A stretch of 64,000 nt of DNA from RPQJ01 sp963706535 (GCA_963706535.1 CAVPMU010000015.1:1-64000), one strand, 5' to 3'. Positions 32,465 to 42,329 are shown, counted from the stretch's first letter. Program-made: numbers and translations. The notes: generated from the letters alone by a model not told the origin.

Positions 32465-33454
32465 ATGTCTGCTTTTTCCGCCTACCGCATCCACGAAATC
32501 GACGGCCGCATCGTCGCCCGCTTCGACACCCTCACGCTCGACGACCTCGGGCCCGGTGAGGTGGTCGTGCGCGTCGAGTACTCCGACATCAACTACAAGG
32601 ACGCGCTTGCGGCCACGGGCGCGGGTCGCATCCTGCGCAAGTACCCGCTGGTGGGCGGCATAGACCTCGCGGGCGAGGTCGTGAGCTCGTCCGATGCGCG
32701 TTACACGCCCGGCCAGAAGGTGCTGGTGACCGGCTGCGGCCTGAGCGAGACGCACGATGGCGGCTACGCGCAGTACGCGCGCCTGAAGGGAGACTGGGTG
32801 ATCCCGCTCCCCGCCGGCATGGACACCGCCGACGCCATGAAGCTCGGCACCGCCGGCTTCACGGCCGCGCTCGCCATCCACCGCATGGAGCAGAATGGCC
32901 AGGCGCCGGCCAAGGGCCCGGTCGTGGTGACGGGGGCGACGGGCGGCGTGGGCAGCCTCGCGATCAACATGCTCGCGGGTCGCGGCTACGAGGTGGTCGC
33001 GGTGAGCGGCAAGGCCGACGCCGACGACTACCTGCGCGATCTAGGCGCCGCACGGATCCTCCGTCGCCAGGAGATCGACCTGGGCTCCAGGCCCATGGAG
33101 AAGATCCTCTGGGCCGGTGCGATCGACAACGTGGGTGGGGAGCTGCTCACGTGGCTCACGCGCACGGTGGACCTGTGGGGCAACATCGCGAGCATCGGTC
33201 TCGCCGGCAGCCCGAAGCTCGAGACCACGGTGATGCCGTTCATCCTGCGTGGCGTCAACCTGCTCGGCATCAACTCGGTGTTCACGCCGCGCGAGACCCG
33301 GCTCGCCGTGTGGGAGCGCGTCGGCAGCGACCTGCGGCCGGCGAAACTCGACCGGATCTGCACGAAAGTGGTGCCCTTCGCCGAGCTGCCCGCGCAGTTC
33401 GAGGATTTCGTGAAGGGCCGCGTCACCGGCCGCACGGTCGTGAAGATCGCATGA
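32465..33454 (+). CDS. acrylyl-CoA reductase/quinone oxidoreductase family (AcuI/YhdH)
   Basis: 329-aa NADPH-dependent medium-chain dehydrogenase/reductase of the YhdH/AcuI branch, which reduces acryloyl-CoA to propionyl-CoA. Marks are YSDINYKDALAATGAGRI near residues 39-56, PLVGGIDLAGEVV and VTGATGGVGSLAINMLAGRGYEV (nucleotide fold). No zinc ligands are evident, as expected for this branch. Its stop overlaps the cysD start (ATGA). The propionyl-CoA product would fit the 2-methylcitrate genes 3 kb downstream, an inference. Confidence 0.85.
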   Translation: MSAFSAYRIHEIDGRIVARFDTLTLDDLGPGEVVVRVEYSDINYKDALAATGAGRILRKYPLVGGIDLAGEVVSSSDARYTPGQKVLVTGCGLSETHDGGYAQYARLKGDWVIPLPAGMDTADAMKLGTAGFTAALAIHRMEQNGQAPAKGPVVVTGATGGVGSLAINMLAGRGYEVVAVSGKADADDYLRDLGAARILRRQEIDLGSRPMEKILWAGAIDNVGGELLTWLTRTVDLWGNIASIGLAGSPKLETTVMPFILRGVNLLGINSVFTPRETRLAVWERVGSDLRPAKLDRICTKVVPFAELPAQFEDFVKGRVTGRTVVKIA

Positions 33455-34383
33455 CGCACGTCGACGCCAGGGTCCTCGAGCCGCACACGCTCACGCACCT
33501 CGAGCGCCTGGAGGCGGAAAGCATCCAGGTCATGCGCGAGGTGGTCGCGGAGTGCGAGAAGCCGGTGATGCTGTACTCGATCGGCAAGGACAGCGCCGCG
33601 ATGCTGCACGTCGCGATGAAGGCGTTCTATCCGTCGAAGCCGCCGTTCCCGCTGCTGCACGTCGACACCGGCTGGAAGTTCCGCGACATGTACGCGCTGC
33701 GCGACCGCGTCGCGAAGGACTACGGCCTCGAGCTGATCGTCTACAAGAACCCGGAAGGCGTCGAGCAGGGCATCAACCCGTTCACGCACGGCTCGGCGAT
33801 CCACACCGACGTGATGAAGACCCAGGCACTGAAGCAGGCGCTCGACAAGTACGGCTTCGACGCGGCTTTCGGCGGCGCGCGCCGCGACGAGGAGAAGAGC
33901 CGCGCCAAGGAGCGCATCTTCTCGTTCAGGAGTGCGCAGCACCGCTGGGACCCGAAGAACCAGCGCCCGGAACTCTGGCGCATCTACAACGCGCGCAAGC
34001 ACAAGGGCGAGTCGATCCGCGTCTTCCCGATGTCGAACTGGACCGAGCTCGACATCTGGCAGTACATCTACCTGCGGGACGTCCCGATCGTGCCGCTCTA
34101 CTTCGCGGCCGAGCGCCCGGTGGTGGAGCGCGACGGCACGCTGATCATGGTGGACGACGAGCGCATGCCGCTCTACCCGGGCGAGGAGCCCATGATGAAG
34201 AAGGTGCGCTTCCGCACGCTCGGCTGCTACCCGCTCACGGGGGCGATCGAGAGCGAGGCGGACACGCTGCCCGCGATCATCCAGGAGATGCTGCTCACGA
34301 CGAGCTCCGAGCGCCAGGGCCGGGTCATCGACCACGACCAGTCGGCGTCCATGGAGAAGAAGAAGCAGGAGGGGTACTTCTGA
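33451..34383 (+). CDS. cysD: sulfate adenylyltransferase subunit 2 (CysD)
   Basis: 310-aa catalytic subunit of ATP sulfurylase, forming adenosine 5'-phosphosulfate from sulfate and ATP in assimilation. The PP-loop SIGKDSAAMLHVA lies near residues 48-60. FGGARRDEEKSRAKERIFSF and GCYPLTGAIESEA are family signatures. ATG 33451 makes a four-base overlap with the upstream reductase gene; the long in-frame upstream extension is out of family. Its stop overlaps the cysNC start (TGATG). Confidence 0.96.
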   Translation: MTHVDARVLEPHTLTHLERLEAESIQVMREVVAECEKPVMLYSIGKDSAAMLHVAMKAFYPSKPPFPLLHVDTGWKFRDMYALRDRVAKDYGLELIVYKNPEGVEQGINPFTHGSAIHTDVMKTQALKQALDKYGFDAAFGGARRDEEKSRAKERIFSFRSAQHRWDPKNQRPELWRIYNARKHKGESIRVFPMSNWTELDIWQYIYLRDVPIVPLYFAAERPVVERDGTLIMVDDERMPLYPGEEPMMKKVRFRTLGCYPLTGAIESEADTLPAIIQEMLLTTSSERQGRVIDHDQSASMEKKKQEGYF

Positions 34384-36287
34384 TGGCGCACCAGTCCGAC
34401 CTGATCGGCAAGGACATCGAGGCCTACCTGCACGCGCACGAGCACAAGAGCCTGCTGCGCTTCATCACCTGCGGCAGCGTGGACGACGGCAAGTCGACGC
34501 TGATCGGCCGGCTGCTCTACGACTCGAAGCTGGTCTTCGAGGACCAGCTCGCCGCGCTCGAGGCGGATTCGAAGAAGGTCGGCACGCAGGGCGGCGAGCT
34601 CGACTTCGCGCTGCTCGTCGACGGCCTGGCGGCCGAGCGGGAGCAGGGCATCACCATCGACGTCGCCTACCGTTACTTCTCCACCGACAAGCGCAAGTTC
34701 ATCGTCGCCGACACGCCGGGGCACGAGCAGTACACCCGCAACATGGTCACGGGCGCCTCCACCGCCGACCTCGCCGTGATCCTCGTCGACGCGCGCAAGG
34801 GCGTGCTGACGCAGACGCGCCGGCACAGCTACCTCGTCTCGATGCTCGGCATCCGCAAGGTGGTGCTGGCGATCAACAAGATGGACCTCGTCGACTACTC
34901 CCACGAGATCTTCGACACCATCGTCGCCGAGTACCGCGACTTCGCGCGGCAGATCGAGCTGCACGACGTGGTCGCCATCCCGGTGTCGGGACTGAAGGGC
35001 GACAACATCACGCAACCGAGCGAGCACACGGCCTGGTACCACGGTCCGACGCTGATGGCTTACCTCGAGACGGTGGAGATCGAGGACCGGCTGCAGCACC
35101 TGCCCTTCCGCCTGCCGGTGCAGTGGGTCAACCGCCCGAACCTCGACTTCCGCGGCTTCGCTGGCACGATCGCCAGCGGCACGGTGAGCCCCGGCGACCG
35201 GCTGCGTGCGCTGCCCTCGGGCCGCGAGAGCCGCGTCGCGCGCATCGTCACCATGGACGGCGACCTCGAGCGCGCGGTGGCCGGCCAGTCGGTGACGATC
35301 ACGCTCGAGGACGAGATCGACGTGAGCCGCGGCGACGTGCTGTGCGGCACGACCTCGCTGCCGGGCGTGGCCGACCAGTTCGAGGCCACGATCGTCTGGA
35401 TGGCGGACGAGCCGATGCTGCCGGGCCGGCCGTACTGGATGAAGGTCGGTACCAAGGTGGTCAGCGCGACGATCACCGAGCCCAAGTACAAGGTCAACGT
35501 CAACACGCTCGAGCACCTCGCGGCGAAGAAGCTCGGGCTGAACGAGATCGGCGTGTGCAACCTCTCGCTCGACCAGCCGATCGTGTTCGATCCCTATGCC
35601 GAGAACCGCGACACCGGTGGCTTCATCCTGATCGACCGCCTGACGAACGCCACGATCGGCGCCGGCCTGATCCACTTCGCGTTGCGCCGCTCGCAGAACA
35701 TCCACTGGCAGGCGCTCGACGTGAACAAGACCGCGCGCGCCGGCATGAAGGGCCAGAAGCCCTGCGTGCTGTGGTTCACCGGCCTCTCCGGCGCGGGCAA
35801 GTCCACCGTCGCGAACCTCGTCGAGAAGCAGCTCGCCTCGCTCGGCCGGCACACCTACCTGCTCGACGGCGACAACGTGCGCCACGGCCTGAACCGCGAC
35901 CTCGGCTTCACGGACACCGACCGCGTCGAGAACATCCGCCGCGTCGCGGAGGTCGCCAGGCTGATGACCGATGCCGGCCTGATCGTGATGGTGTCGTTCA
36001 TCTCGCCGTTCCGCGCCGAGCGGCGCATGGCGCGCTCGCTGTTCGAGTTCGGCGAGTTCTTCGAGGTGCACGTCGACACGCCGCTCGCGGTGGCCGAGGC
36101 GCGCGACGTGAAGGGCCTGTACAGGAAAGCCCGTCGCGGCGAGCTCAAGAACTTCACCGGCATCGACTCGCCGTACGAGCCGCCCGAGAAGCCCGAGATC
36201 TACATCGACACGACGGCGGCCCCGGCCGAGGAGTCGGCGAGCGCGATCGTCGAGCAGCTGCGCAAGGCGGGGATGCTGGGGCCGTAG
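34383..36287 (+). CDS. cysNC: bifunctional CysN GTPase / CysC adenylylsulfate kinase
   Basis: 634-aa fusion. Residues about 20-440 are CysN, the EF-Tu-like GTPase that drives ATP sulfurylase: GSVDDGKSTLIGRLL (P-loop), DTPGHEQYTRNM (G3) and NKMDLVDYS (G4). Residues about 455-630 are APS kinase: WFTGLSGAGKSTVANLVEKQ, LLDGDNVRHGLN, FISPFRAERRMAR. The fused form carries sulfate through APS to PAPS with CysD. No cysH, cysI or cysJ follows, so reduction genes lie elsewhere. Confidence 0.96.
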   Translation: MAHQSDLIGKDIEAYLHAHEHKSLLRFITCGSVDDGKSTLIGRLLYDSKLVFEDQLAALEADSKKVGTQGGELDFALLVDGLAAEREQGITIDVAYRYFSTDKRKFIVADTPGHEQYTRNMVTGASTADLAVILVDARKGVLTQTRRHSYLVSMLGIRKVVLAINKMDLVDYSHEIFDTIVAEYRDFARQIELHDVVAIPVSGLKGDNITQPSEHTAWYHGPTLMAYLETVEIEDRLQHLPFRLPVQWVNRPNLDFRGFAGTIASGTVSPGDRLRALPSGRESRVARIVTMDGDLERAVAGQSVTITLEDEIDVSRGDVLCGTTSLPGVADQFEATIVWMADEPMLPGRPYWMKVGTKVVSATITEPKYKVNVNTLEHLAAKKLGLNEIGVCNLSLDQPIVFDPYAENRDTGGFILIDRLTNATIGAGLIHFALRRSQNIHWQALDVNKTARAGMKGQKPCVLWFTGLSGAGKSTVANLVEKQLASLGRHTYLLDGDNVRHGLNRDLGFTDTDRVENIRRVAEVARLMTDAGLIVMVSFISPFRAERRMARSLFEFGEFFEVHVDTPLAVAEARDVKGLYRKARRGELKNFTGIDSPYEPPEKPEIYIDTTAAPAEESASAIVEQLRKAGMLGP

Positions 36288-36367
36288 GCGCCACCGCCAC
36301 GATTCTGCCCCCCGGCCTTTTGCGCTAGTATCCGAGGTTCTTCACTGCACCGCGAAAAGAGCCGCCC

Positions 36368-37264
36368 ATGACCGCAAACCCCTCTGCTGGAGCCCGGCTA
36401 CGGGCGGCCCTGGCCCACGAGCGACCGCTGCAGGTCGCGGGCACCATCAACGCCTACAGCGCACTGCTCGCCGAGCGCGCCGGGTTCCGCGCGATCTATC
36501 TCTCGGGCGCGGGTGTCGCGAACGCCTCCTTCGGCCTGCCCGACCTCGGCATCACCAGCCTGAACGACGTCTGCGAGGACGTGCGGCGCATCGCCTCGGC
36601 GAGCGACCTGCCGCTGCTGGTGGACGCCGACACCGGCTGGGGCGCGGCCTTCAACATCTCGCGCACCATCGCCGACCTCGTGCGCTCCGGCGCGGCGGGC
36701 TGCCACCTCGAGGACCAGGTGCAGGCCAAGCGCTGCGGCCATCGTCCCGGCAAGGCGCTCGTCTCGAGCGAGGAAATGGTCGATCGCATCAAGGCCGCGG
36801 TGGACGGCCGCACCGACGCGCAGTTCGTGATCATGGCGCGCACCGACGCGCACGCCGTCGAGGGCCAGCAGCAGGCGATCGATCGGGCGCAGCGCTATGT
36901 CGAGGCGGGCGCCGACATGATCTTCGCCGAGGCGCTCACCACGCTCGAGGAGTACCAGCAGTTCACCGCCGCGGTGAACGTCCCGGTACTCGCGAACATC
37001 ACGGAATTCGGCAAGACCCCGCTCTTCACCGTGGCCGAGCTCGCCACGGCGGGCGTGCAGCTGGTGCTCTATCCGCTGTCTGCGTTCCGCGCGATGGCGA
37101 AGGCGGCCGAGGTGGTCTACGGCGCGATCCGCCGCGAAGGCACGCAAAAGAGCGTGATTGGCTACATGCAGCCGCGAACCGAGCTCTACGACGTGCTCGG
37201 CTACCACGATTACGAACGCAAGCTGGACGAACTCTTCAGACGCGAGGCGAGCCATGAGCAGTGA
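36368..37264 (+). CDS. prpB: 2-methylisocitrate lyase PrpB
   Basis: 298-aa lyase that splits 2-methylisocitrate into pyruvate and succinate, the last step of the methylcitrate cycle. The PEP mutase/ICL fold is shown by YLSGAGVANASFGLPDLG, LLVDADTGWG, LEDQVQAKRCGHRPGK (catalytic loop with KRCGH) and IMARTDA. It is the first gene of prpB-prpC-acnD-prpF, starting 80 bases after cysNC; a TAGTAT -10 candidate lies near 36325. No PrpR-type regulator is in the window. Confidence 0.96.
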   Translation: MTANPSAGARLRAALAHERPLQVAGTINAYSALLAERAGFRAIYLSGAGVANASFGLPDLGITSLNDVCEDVRRIASASDLPLLVDADTGWGAAFNISRTIADLVRSGAAGCHLEDQVQAKRCGHRPGKALVSSEEMVDRIKAAVDGRTDAQFVIMARTDAHAVEGQQQAIDRAQRYVEAGADMIFAEALTTLEEYQQFTAAVNVPVLANITEFGKTPLFTVAELATAGVQLVLYPLSAFRAMAKAAEVVYGAIRREGTQKSVIGYMQPRTELYDVLGYHDYERKLDELFRREASHEQ

Positions 37265-38414
37265 GACCACCCCAGCCGCCGGCTTCAAGCCGAAGAAATC
37301 CGTCACACTGTCCGGCGTGACGGCCGGCAACACGGCGCTCTGCACCGTCGGCCGCAGCGGCAACGACCTGCACTACCGTGGCTACGACATCCTCGATCTC
37401 GCCGAGCAGTGCGAGTTCGAGGAGGTGGCGTACCTGCTGGTGCACGGCAAGCTGCCGAACACCGCCGAGCTCGCCGGCTACAAGACCAGGCTCAAGGCAC
37501 TGCGCGGACTTCCCGCGCCGGTGCGCGCGGCGCTCGAGGCATTGCCGGCCGCCAGCCATCCGATGGACGTGCTGCGCACCGGCGTCTCGGTGCTCGGCTG
37601 CACGCTGCCGGAGAAGGACGACCACGGGGTGGCCGGCGCGCGCGACATCGCCGACCGCCTGCTCGCGAGCCTCGGGTCGATGCTCGCCTACTGGTATCAC
37701 TACAGCCACTCCGGCCAGCGCATCTTCGTCGAGACCGACGACGACTCGATCGGCGGGCATTTCCTGCACCTTCTGCACCGACGCCCGCCTCCGGCGTCGT
37801 GGGTGAAGGCGATGCACGTGTCGCTCAACCTCTACGCCGAGCACGAGTTCAACGCCTCGACCTTCACGGCACGCGTGATCGCGGGGACCGGCTCCGACAT
37901 GTATTCGTGCATCGCGGGCGCGATCGGCGCGCTGCGCGGCCCGAAGCACGGCGGCGCCAACGAAGTCGCCTTCGAAGTGCAGAAGCGCTACGAGAATCCG
38001 GACGAGGCCGAGGCGGACATCCGTCGTCGCGTCGAGGCGAAGGAAGTGGTCATCGGCTTCGGCCACCCGGTCTATACGATCGGCGATCCGCGCAACAAGG
38101 TCATCAAGGAAGTCGCGCGCCAGCTCTCGGCGGAAGTGGGCGACATGAAGATGTTCGACATCGCAGAGCGCCTCGAGGCGGTGATGTGGGACATCAAGAA
38201 GATGTTCCCGAACCTCGACTGGTTCAGCGCGGTCTCCTACCACATGATGGGCGTGCCGACCGCGATGTTCACGCCGCTGTTCGTCATCTCGCGCACGTCC
38301 GGCTGGGCCGCGCACGTCATCGAGCAGCGCATCGACGGCAAGATCATCCGGCCGAGTGCGAACTACACCGGGCCCGAGGATCGGGCTTTTGTGCCCATCG
38401 CGCAACGCAATTAG
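37254..38414 (+). CDS. prpC: 2-methylcitrate synthase PrpC
   Basis: 386-aa citrate-synthase-family enzyme condensing propionyl-CoA with oxaloacetate. LYAEHEFNASTFTARVIAGT (catalytic His), GPKHGGANEVAF and GFGHPVYTIGDPR are family motifs; the opening VTLSGVTAGNTALCTVG is typical of PrpC. ATG 37254 overlaps the prpB end by 11 bases. The repeat hairpin at 38421-38518 separates it from acnD, which may reduce downstream transcript stability or terminate part of the transcription. Confidence 0.96.
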   Translation: MSSETTPAAGFKPKKSVTLSGVTAGNTALCTVGRSGNDLHYRGYDILDLAEQCEFEEVAYLLVHGKLPNTAELAGYKTRLKALRGLPAPVRAALEALPAASHPMDVLRTGVSVLGCTLPEKDDHGVAGARDIADRLLASLGSMLAYWYHYSHSGQRIFVETDDDSIGGHFLHLLHRRPPPASWVKAMHVSLNLYAEHEFNASTFTARVIAGTGSDMYSCIAGAIGALRGPKHGGANEVAFEVQKRYENPDEAEADIRRRVEAKEVVIGFGHPVYTIGDPRNKVIKEVARQLSAEVGDMKMFDIAERLEAVMWDIKKMFPNLDWFSAVSYHMMGVPTAMFTPLFVISRTSGWAAHVIEQRIDGKIIRPSANYTGPEDRAFVPIAQRN

Positions 38415-38419
38415 GTGCA

Positions 38420-38518
38420 AGCGGATAGCGGATAGCGGATAGCGGATAGTAAGAAGGCCGGCACAGCCGGCCGTTTCCGCTCCGCCACTATCCGCTATCC
38501 GCTGTTCACTATCCGCTC
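38420..38518. repeat. intergenic hairpin of GCGGATA repeats between prpC and acnD
   Basis: Four GCGGATA units (38421-38448) face TATCCGC-type units at 38488-38518, giving a stem of about 30 bp with one imperfect unit. The apical part contains a smaller GGCCGGC/GCCGGCC hairpin. The same unit recurs at 60574-60662. Confidence 0.88.
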
Positions 38519-38537
38519 TCTACAGATCCTCCTGCCC

Positions 38538-41129
38538 ATGAACACCGCACACCGCAAGCCCCTGCCCGGAACCGCCCTCGACTACTTCGACGCGCGAGCG
38601 GCGGTGGACGCGATCGAGCCGGGCGCCTACGACGCCTTGCCGTACACCTCGCGGGTGCTGGCCGAGAACCTCGTGCGTCGCTGCGACCCGGCGGCGCTCG
38701 ACGATTCGCTGCGACAGCTCATCGAGCGCAAGCGCGAGCTCGATTTCCCGTGGTTCCCGGCGCGCGTGGTGTGCCACGACATCCTCGGCCAGACGGCACT
38801 CGTCGACCTTGCCGGGCTGCGCGATGCCATCGCGGACATGGGCGGCGACCCGGCGCAGGTCAATCCCGTCGTGCCGGTGCAGCTGATCGTCGATCATTCG
38901 CTCGCGGTCGAATACGGCGGCTTCGACAAGGACGCGTTCCGCAAGAACCGCGCCGTCGAGGACCGTCGCAACGAGGACCGCTTCCACTTCATCGACTGGA
39001 CCCGGCAGGCGTTCGAGAACGTGGAAGTGATCCCGCCGGGCAACGGCATCATGCACCAGATCAACCTGGAGCGGATGTCGCCGGTGATCCACGCGAAGGA
39101 TGGCGTGGCGTTCCCCGACACGCTGGTCGGCACCGACAGCCACACGCCGCACGTCGATGCGCTCGGCGTCATCGCGATCGGCGTCGGCGGCCTCGAGGCC
39201 GAGAACGTCATGCTCGGCCGCGCGTCGTGGATGCGGCTGCCGGACATCGTCGGCGTCGAACTCACCGGCAAGCCGCAGCCGGGCATCACCGCGACCGACG
39301 TCGTGCTCGCCCTGACGGAATTCCTGCGCAAGGAAAAGGTGGTCGGCGCCTACCTCGAGTTCCGCGGCGAGGGTGCAGCCGCGCTCGGCGTCGGCGACCG
39401 CGCGACCATCTCGAACATGGCGCCGGAGTACGGCGCCACCGCGGCGATGTTCTACATCGACGACAACACTCTCAGCTACCTGCGCCTCACCGGACGGGCG
39501 GACGAGCAGGTGCGGCTGGTCGAGACCTATGCGAAGCAGGCCGGCCTGTGGGCGGACTCGCTCGCGGGTGCGCGCTACGAGCGTGTCCTGCGCTTCGACC
39601 TTTCGACCGTGGTGCGCAACATGGCGGGCCCGTCGAATCCGCACAAGCGCCTGCCGACCTCCGACCTCGCGGCGCGCGGCATCGCGGGCCCGTGGCAGGA
39701 GGTGCCGGGCCTCATGCCGGACGGCGCGGTGATCATCGCGGCGATCACCAGCTGCACCAACACCAGCAACCCGCGCAACGTGATCGCGGCGGGCCTGCTG
39801 GCGCGCAACGCCAATGCGCGCGGGCTCACGCGCAAGCCGTGGGTGAAGTCCTCGCTGGCGCCCGGTTCCAAGGCGGTGCAGCTCTACCTCGAGGAGTCCG
39901 GGTTGCTGCCCGAGCTCGAGCGGCTCGGTTTCGGCATCGTGGGGTTCGCCTGCACGACCTGCAACGGCATGAGCGGCGCGCTCGATCCGGCGATCCAGCA
40001 GGAGATCGTCGATCGAGACCTGTACGCGACCGCGGTGCTCTCGGGAAACCGCAACTTCGACGGCCGCATCCACCCGTACGCGAAGCAGGCGTTCCTCGCC
40101 TCGCCGCCGCTGGTGGTGGCCTATGCGATCGCCGGCACCATCCGCTTCGACATCGAGAAGGACGTGCTCGGCACGGACGCCGATGGCAAGCCGGTCACGC
40201 TGCGCGACATCTGGCCGAGTGACGCGGAGATCGATGCGATCGTGGCGACGAGCGTGAAGCCCGAGCACTTCCGCAAGGTCTACGAGCCGATGTTCGCCGC
40301 GCGGGCCGGCACGGGCAGGAAGGTGAGCCCGCTGTACGACTGGCGCCCGCAGAGCACCTACATCCGCCGCCCGCCGTACTGGGAGGGTGCGCTCGCCGGT
40401 GAGCGCACGCTGCAGGGCCTGCGACCGCTCGCCGTGCTGGGCGACAACATCACCACCGACCACCTCTCGCCCTCGAACGCGATCCTGCCGGACAGCGCAG
40501 CGGGCGAATACCTCGCGAAGATGGGCCTGCCGGAGGAGGACTTCAATTCCTACGCCACGCATCGCGGCGACCACCTCACGGCCCAGCGCGCCACCTTCGC
40601 CAATCCCACGCTCGTGAACGAGATGGCGGTGGTCGATGGCAAGGTGCGCAAGGGTTCGCTCGCGCGCATCGAGCCCGACGGCAAGGTCGTGCGCATGTGG
40701 GAAGCGATCGAGACCTACATGGAGCGCAAGCAGCCGCTGATCATCGTGGCGGGTGCCGACTACGGCCAGGGCTCCTCGCGTGACTGGGCGGCGAAGGGCG
40801 TGCGCCTCGCGGGCGTCGAGGCGATCGTCGCCGAGGGTTTCGAGCGCATCCACCGCACCAACCTGATCGGCATGGGCGTACTGCCGCTCGAGTTCAAGCC
40901 CGGCGTGACGCGCCTGACCCTGGGAATCGACGGCACCGAGACGTTCGACGTGGTCGGCGAGCGCAAGCCCCGCGCCGACCTGCGCCTCGTGATTCGGCGC
41001 CGGGACGGCGAGCGCGTGGAGGTGCCGGTGGCCTGCCGCCTCGACACGGCCGAAGAAGTCTCGATCTACGAAGCCGGCGGCGTGCTGCAGCGCTTCGCGC
41101 AGGACTTCCTGGAAAACAGGCGACACTGA
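38538..41129 (+). CDS. acnD: Fe/S-dependent 2-methylisocitrate dehydratase AcnD
   Basis: 863-aa aconitase-family enzyme that dehydrates 2-methylcitrate to a 2-methylaconitate isomer, working with PrpF. It has LVGTDSHTPHVDALGVIAIG, AAITSCTNTSNPRNVI (first cluster cysteine) and FACTTCNGMSG (the CxxC pair), giving the 4Fe-4S ligands. DYGQGSSRDWAAKG lies in the swivel domain. The length matches AcnD rather than the larger AcnA/AcnB types. Its stop overlaps the prpF start by one base. Confidence 0.96.
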   Translation: MNTAHRKPLPGTALDYFDARAAVDAIEPGAYDALPYTSRVLAENLVRRCDPAALDDSLRQLIERKRELDFPWFPARVVCHDILGQTALVDLAGLRDAIADMGGDPAQVNPVVPVQLIVDHSLAVEYGGFDKDAFRKNRAVEDRRNEDRFHFIDWTRQAFENVEVIPPGNGIMHQINLERMSPVIHAKDGVAFPDTLVGTDSHTPHVDALGVIAIGVGGLEAENVMLGRASWMRLPDIVGVELTGKPQPGITATDVVLALTEFLRKEKVVGAYLEFRGEGAAALGVGDRATISNMAPEYGATAAMFYIDDNTLSYLRLTGRADEQVRLVETYAKQAGLWADSLAGARYERVLRFDLSTVVRNMAGPSNPHKRLPTSDLAARGIAGPWQEVPGLMPDGAVIIAAITSCTNTSNPRNVIAAGLLARNANARGLTRKPWVKSSLAPGSKAVQLYLEESGLLPELERLGFGIVGFACTTCNGMSGALDPAIQQEIVDRDLYATAVLSGNRNFDGRIHPYAKQAFLASPPLVVAYAIAGTIRFDIEKDVLGTDADGKPVTLRDIWPSDAEIDAIVATSVKPEHFRKVYEPMFAARAGTGRKVSPLYDWRPQSTYIRRPPYWEGALAGERTLQGLRPLAVLGDNITTDHLSPSNAILPDSAAGEYLAKMGLPEEDFNSYATHRGDHLTAQRATFANPTLVNEMAVVDGKVRKGSLARIEPDGKVVRMWEAIETYMERKQPLIIVAGADYGQGSSRDWAAKGVRLAGVEAIVAEGFERIHRTNLIGMGVLPLEFKPGVTRLTLGIDGTETFDVVGERKPRADLRLVIRRRDGERVEVPVACRLDTAEEVSIYEAGGVLQRFAQDFLENRRH

Positions 41130-42316
41130 TGTCCTCCATTTCCCAGGCCAGGATTCCCGCCACCTACATGCGTGGCGGCACCAGCAAGGGAGTGTTCTTC
41201 CGCCTGCAGGACCTGCCCGAGCGCTGCCAGCAGCCGGGCGAGGCGCGCGACAGGCTGTTCCTGCGCGTGATCGGCAGCCCGGACCCCTACGCCGCGCACA
41301 TCGACGGCATGGGTGGCGCCACCTCCAGCACGAGCAAGTGCGTGATCCTGTCGAGGAGCACGCAGCCGGACCACGACGTCGACTACCTCTACGGCCAGGT
41401 GTCGATCGACAAGGCGTTCGTCGACTGGAGCGGCAACTGCGGCAACCTGTCGACGGCCGCGGGCGCGTTCGCGATACACGCCGGCCTCGTCGATCCGGCG
41501 CGCGTCCCGCGGGACGGCACCTGCGTGGTGCGCATCTGGCAGGCCAACATCCGCAAGTCGATCATCGCGCACGTCCCGGTCGGCAACGGACAGGTGCAGG
41601 AGACCGGCGACTTCGAGCTCGACGGGGTGACGTTCCCGGCGGCCGAGATCGTGCTCGAGTTCATCGACCCGTCCGAGGAAGGTGAAGGCGGCGGCTCGAT
41701 GTTCCCGACCGGCAATCTGGTCGACGAGCTCGAGGTGCCGGGCATCGGCACGTTGCAGGCGACGATGATCAGCGCCGGCATCCCGACCGTGTTCGTGAAC
41801 GCCGGGGACATCGGCTGCACCGGCACCGAGTTGCGCGAGGCCATCAATACCGATCCGAAGGCACTCGAGAAATTCGAGAAGATCCGCGTCGCCGGCGCGC
41901 TGCGCATGGGCCTGATCAAGACCCCCGAAGAAGCGCTCAAGCGCCAGCACACGCCCAAGATCGCGTTCGTCGCTCCACCGCAGGACTACGTGGCCGCGAG
42001 CGGCAGGCACATCGCCGCGGCCGACATCGACCTCGTGGTGCGCGCCCTCTCGATGGGCAAGCTCCACCACGCGATGATGGGTACGGCTGCCGTCGCGATC
42101 GGCACGGCCGCCGCGATCCCGGGCACGCTGGTGAACCTCGCGGCCGGTGGCGGCACGCGCACCTCGGTGCGATTCGGCCACCCGTCGGGCACGCTGCGGG
42201 TCGGCGCCGAGGCGCGGCAGGTCGACGGCCAATGGACCGTGACCAAGGCCATCATGAGCCGCAGCGCGCGGATTCTGATGGAGGGTTGGGTGCGCGTTCC
42301 CGCCGAATCGTTTTGA
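41129..42316 (+). CDS. prpF: 2-methylaconitate cis-trans isomerase PrpF
   Basis: 395-aa isomerase of the diaminopimelate-epimerase fold that reshapes the AcnD product for the next hydratase step. IPATYMRGGTSKGVFFRLQD is the signature start, SGNCGNLSTAAGAFAIHAG holds a catalytic cysteine, and VFVNAGDIGCTGTE and MLMGTA-like MMGTAAVAIGTAAAIPGT are conserved. It is the last prp gene; defence-type genes begin 13 bases downstream. Confidence 0.96.
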   Translation: MSSISQARIPATYMRGGTSKGVFFRLQDLPERCQQPGEARDRLFLRVIGSPDPYAAHIDGMGGATSSTSKCVILSRSTQPDHDVDYLYGQVSIDKAFVDWSGNCGNLSTAAGAFAIHAGLVDPARVPRDGTCVVRIWQANIRKSIIAHVPVGNGQVQETGDFELDGVTFPAAEIVLEFIDPSEEGEGGGSMFPTGNLVDELEVPGIGTLQATMISAGIPTVFVNAGDIGCTGTELREAINTDPKALEKFEKIRVAGALRMGLIKTPEEALKRQHTPKIAFVAPPQDYVAASGRHIAAADIDLVVRALSMGKLHHAMMGTAAVAIGTAAAIPGTLVNLAAGGGTRTSVRFGHPSGTLRVGAEARQVDGQWTVTKAIMSRSARILMEGWVRVPAESF

Positions 42317-42329
42317 TCAGGGAGACGGC

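Noticed and set aside
38421..38518. Tandem GCGGATA units as a possible CRISPR array
   Set aside because: Units are 7 bases, directly adjacent with no spacers, and the second half is the inverted complement. No cas genes are present. It is a hairpin repeat.
38520..41126. 868-codon open frame on the minus strand opposite acnD
   Set aside because: It mirrors acnD codon for codon, has low-complexity Arg/His/Val-rich sequence and no family motif. High GC produces such antisense frames; other long ones (61115-63583, 26526-28031, 34227-36071, 4802-6589) were rejected for the same reason.
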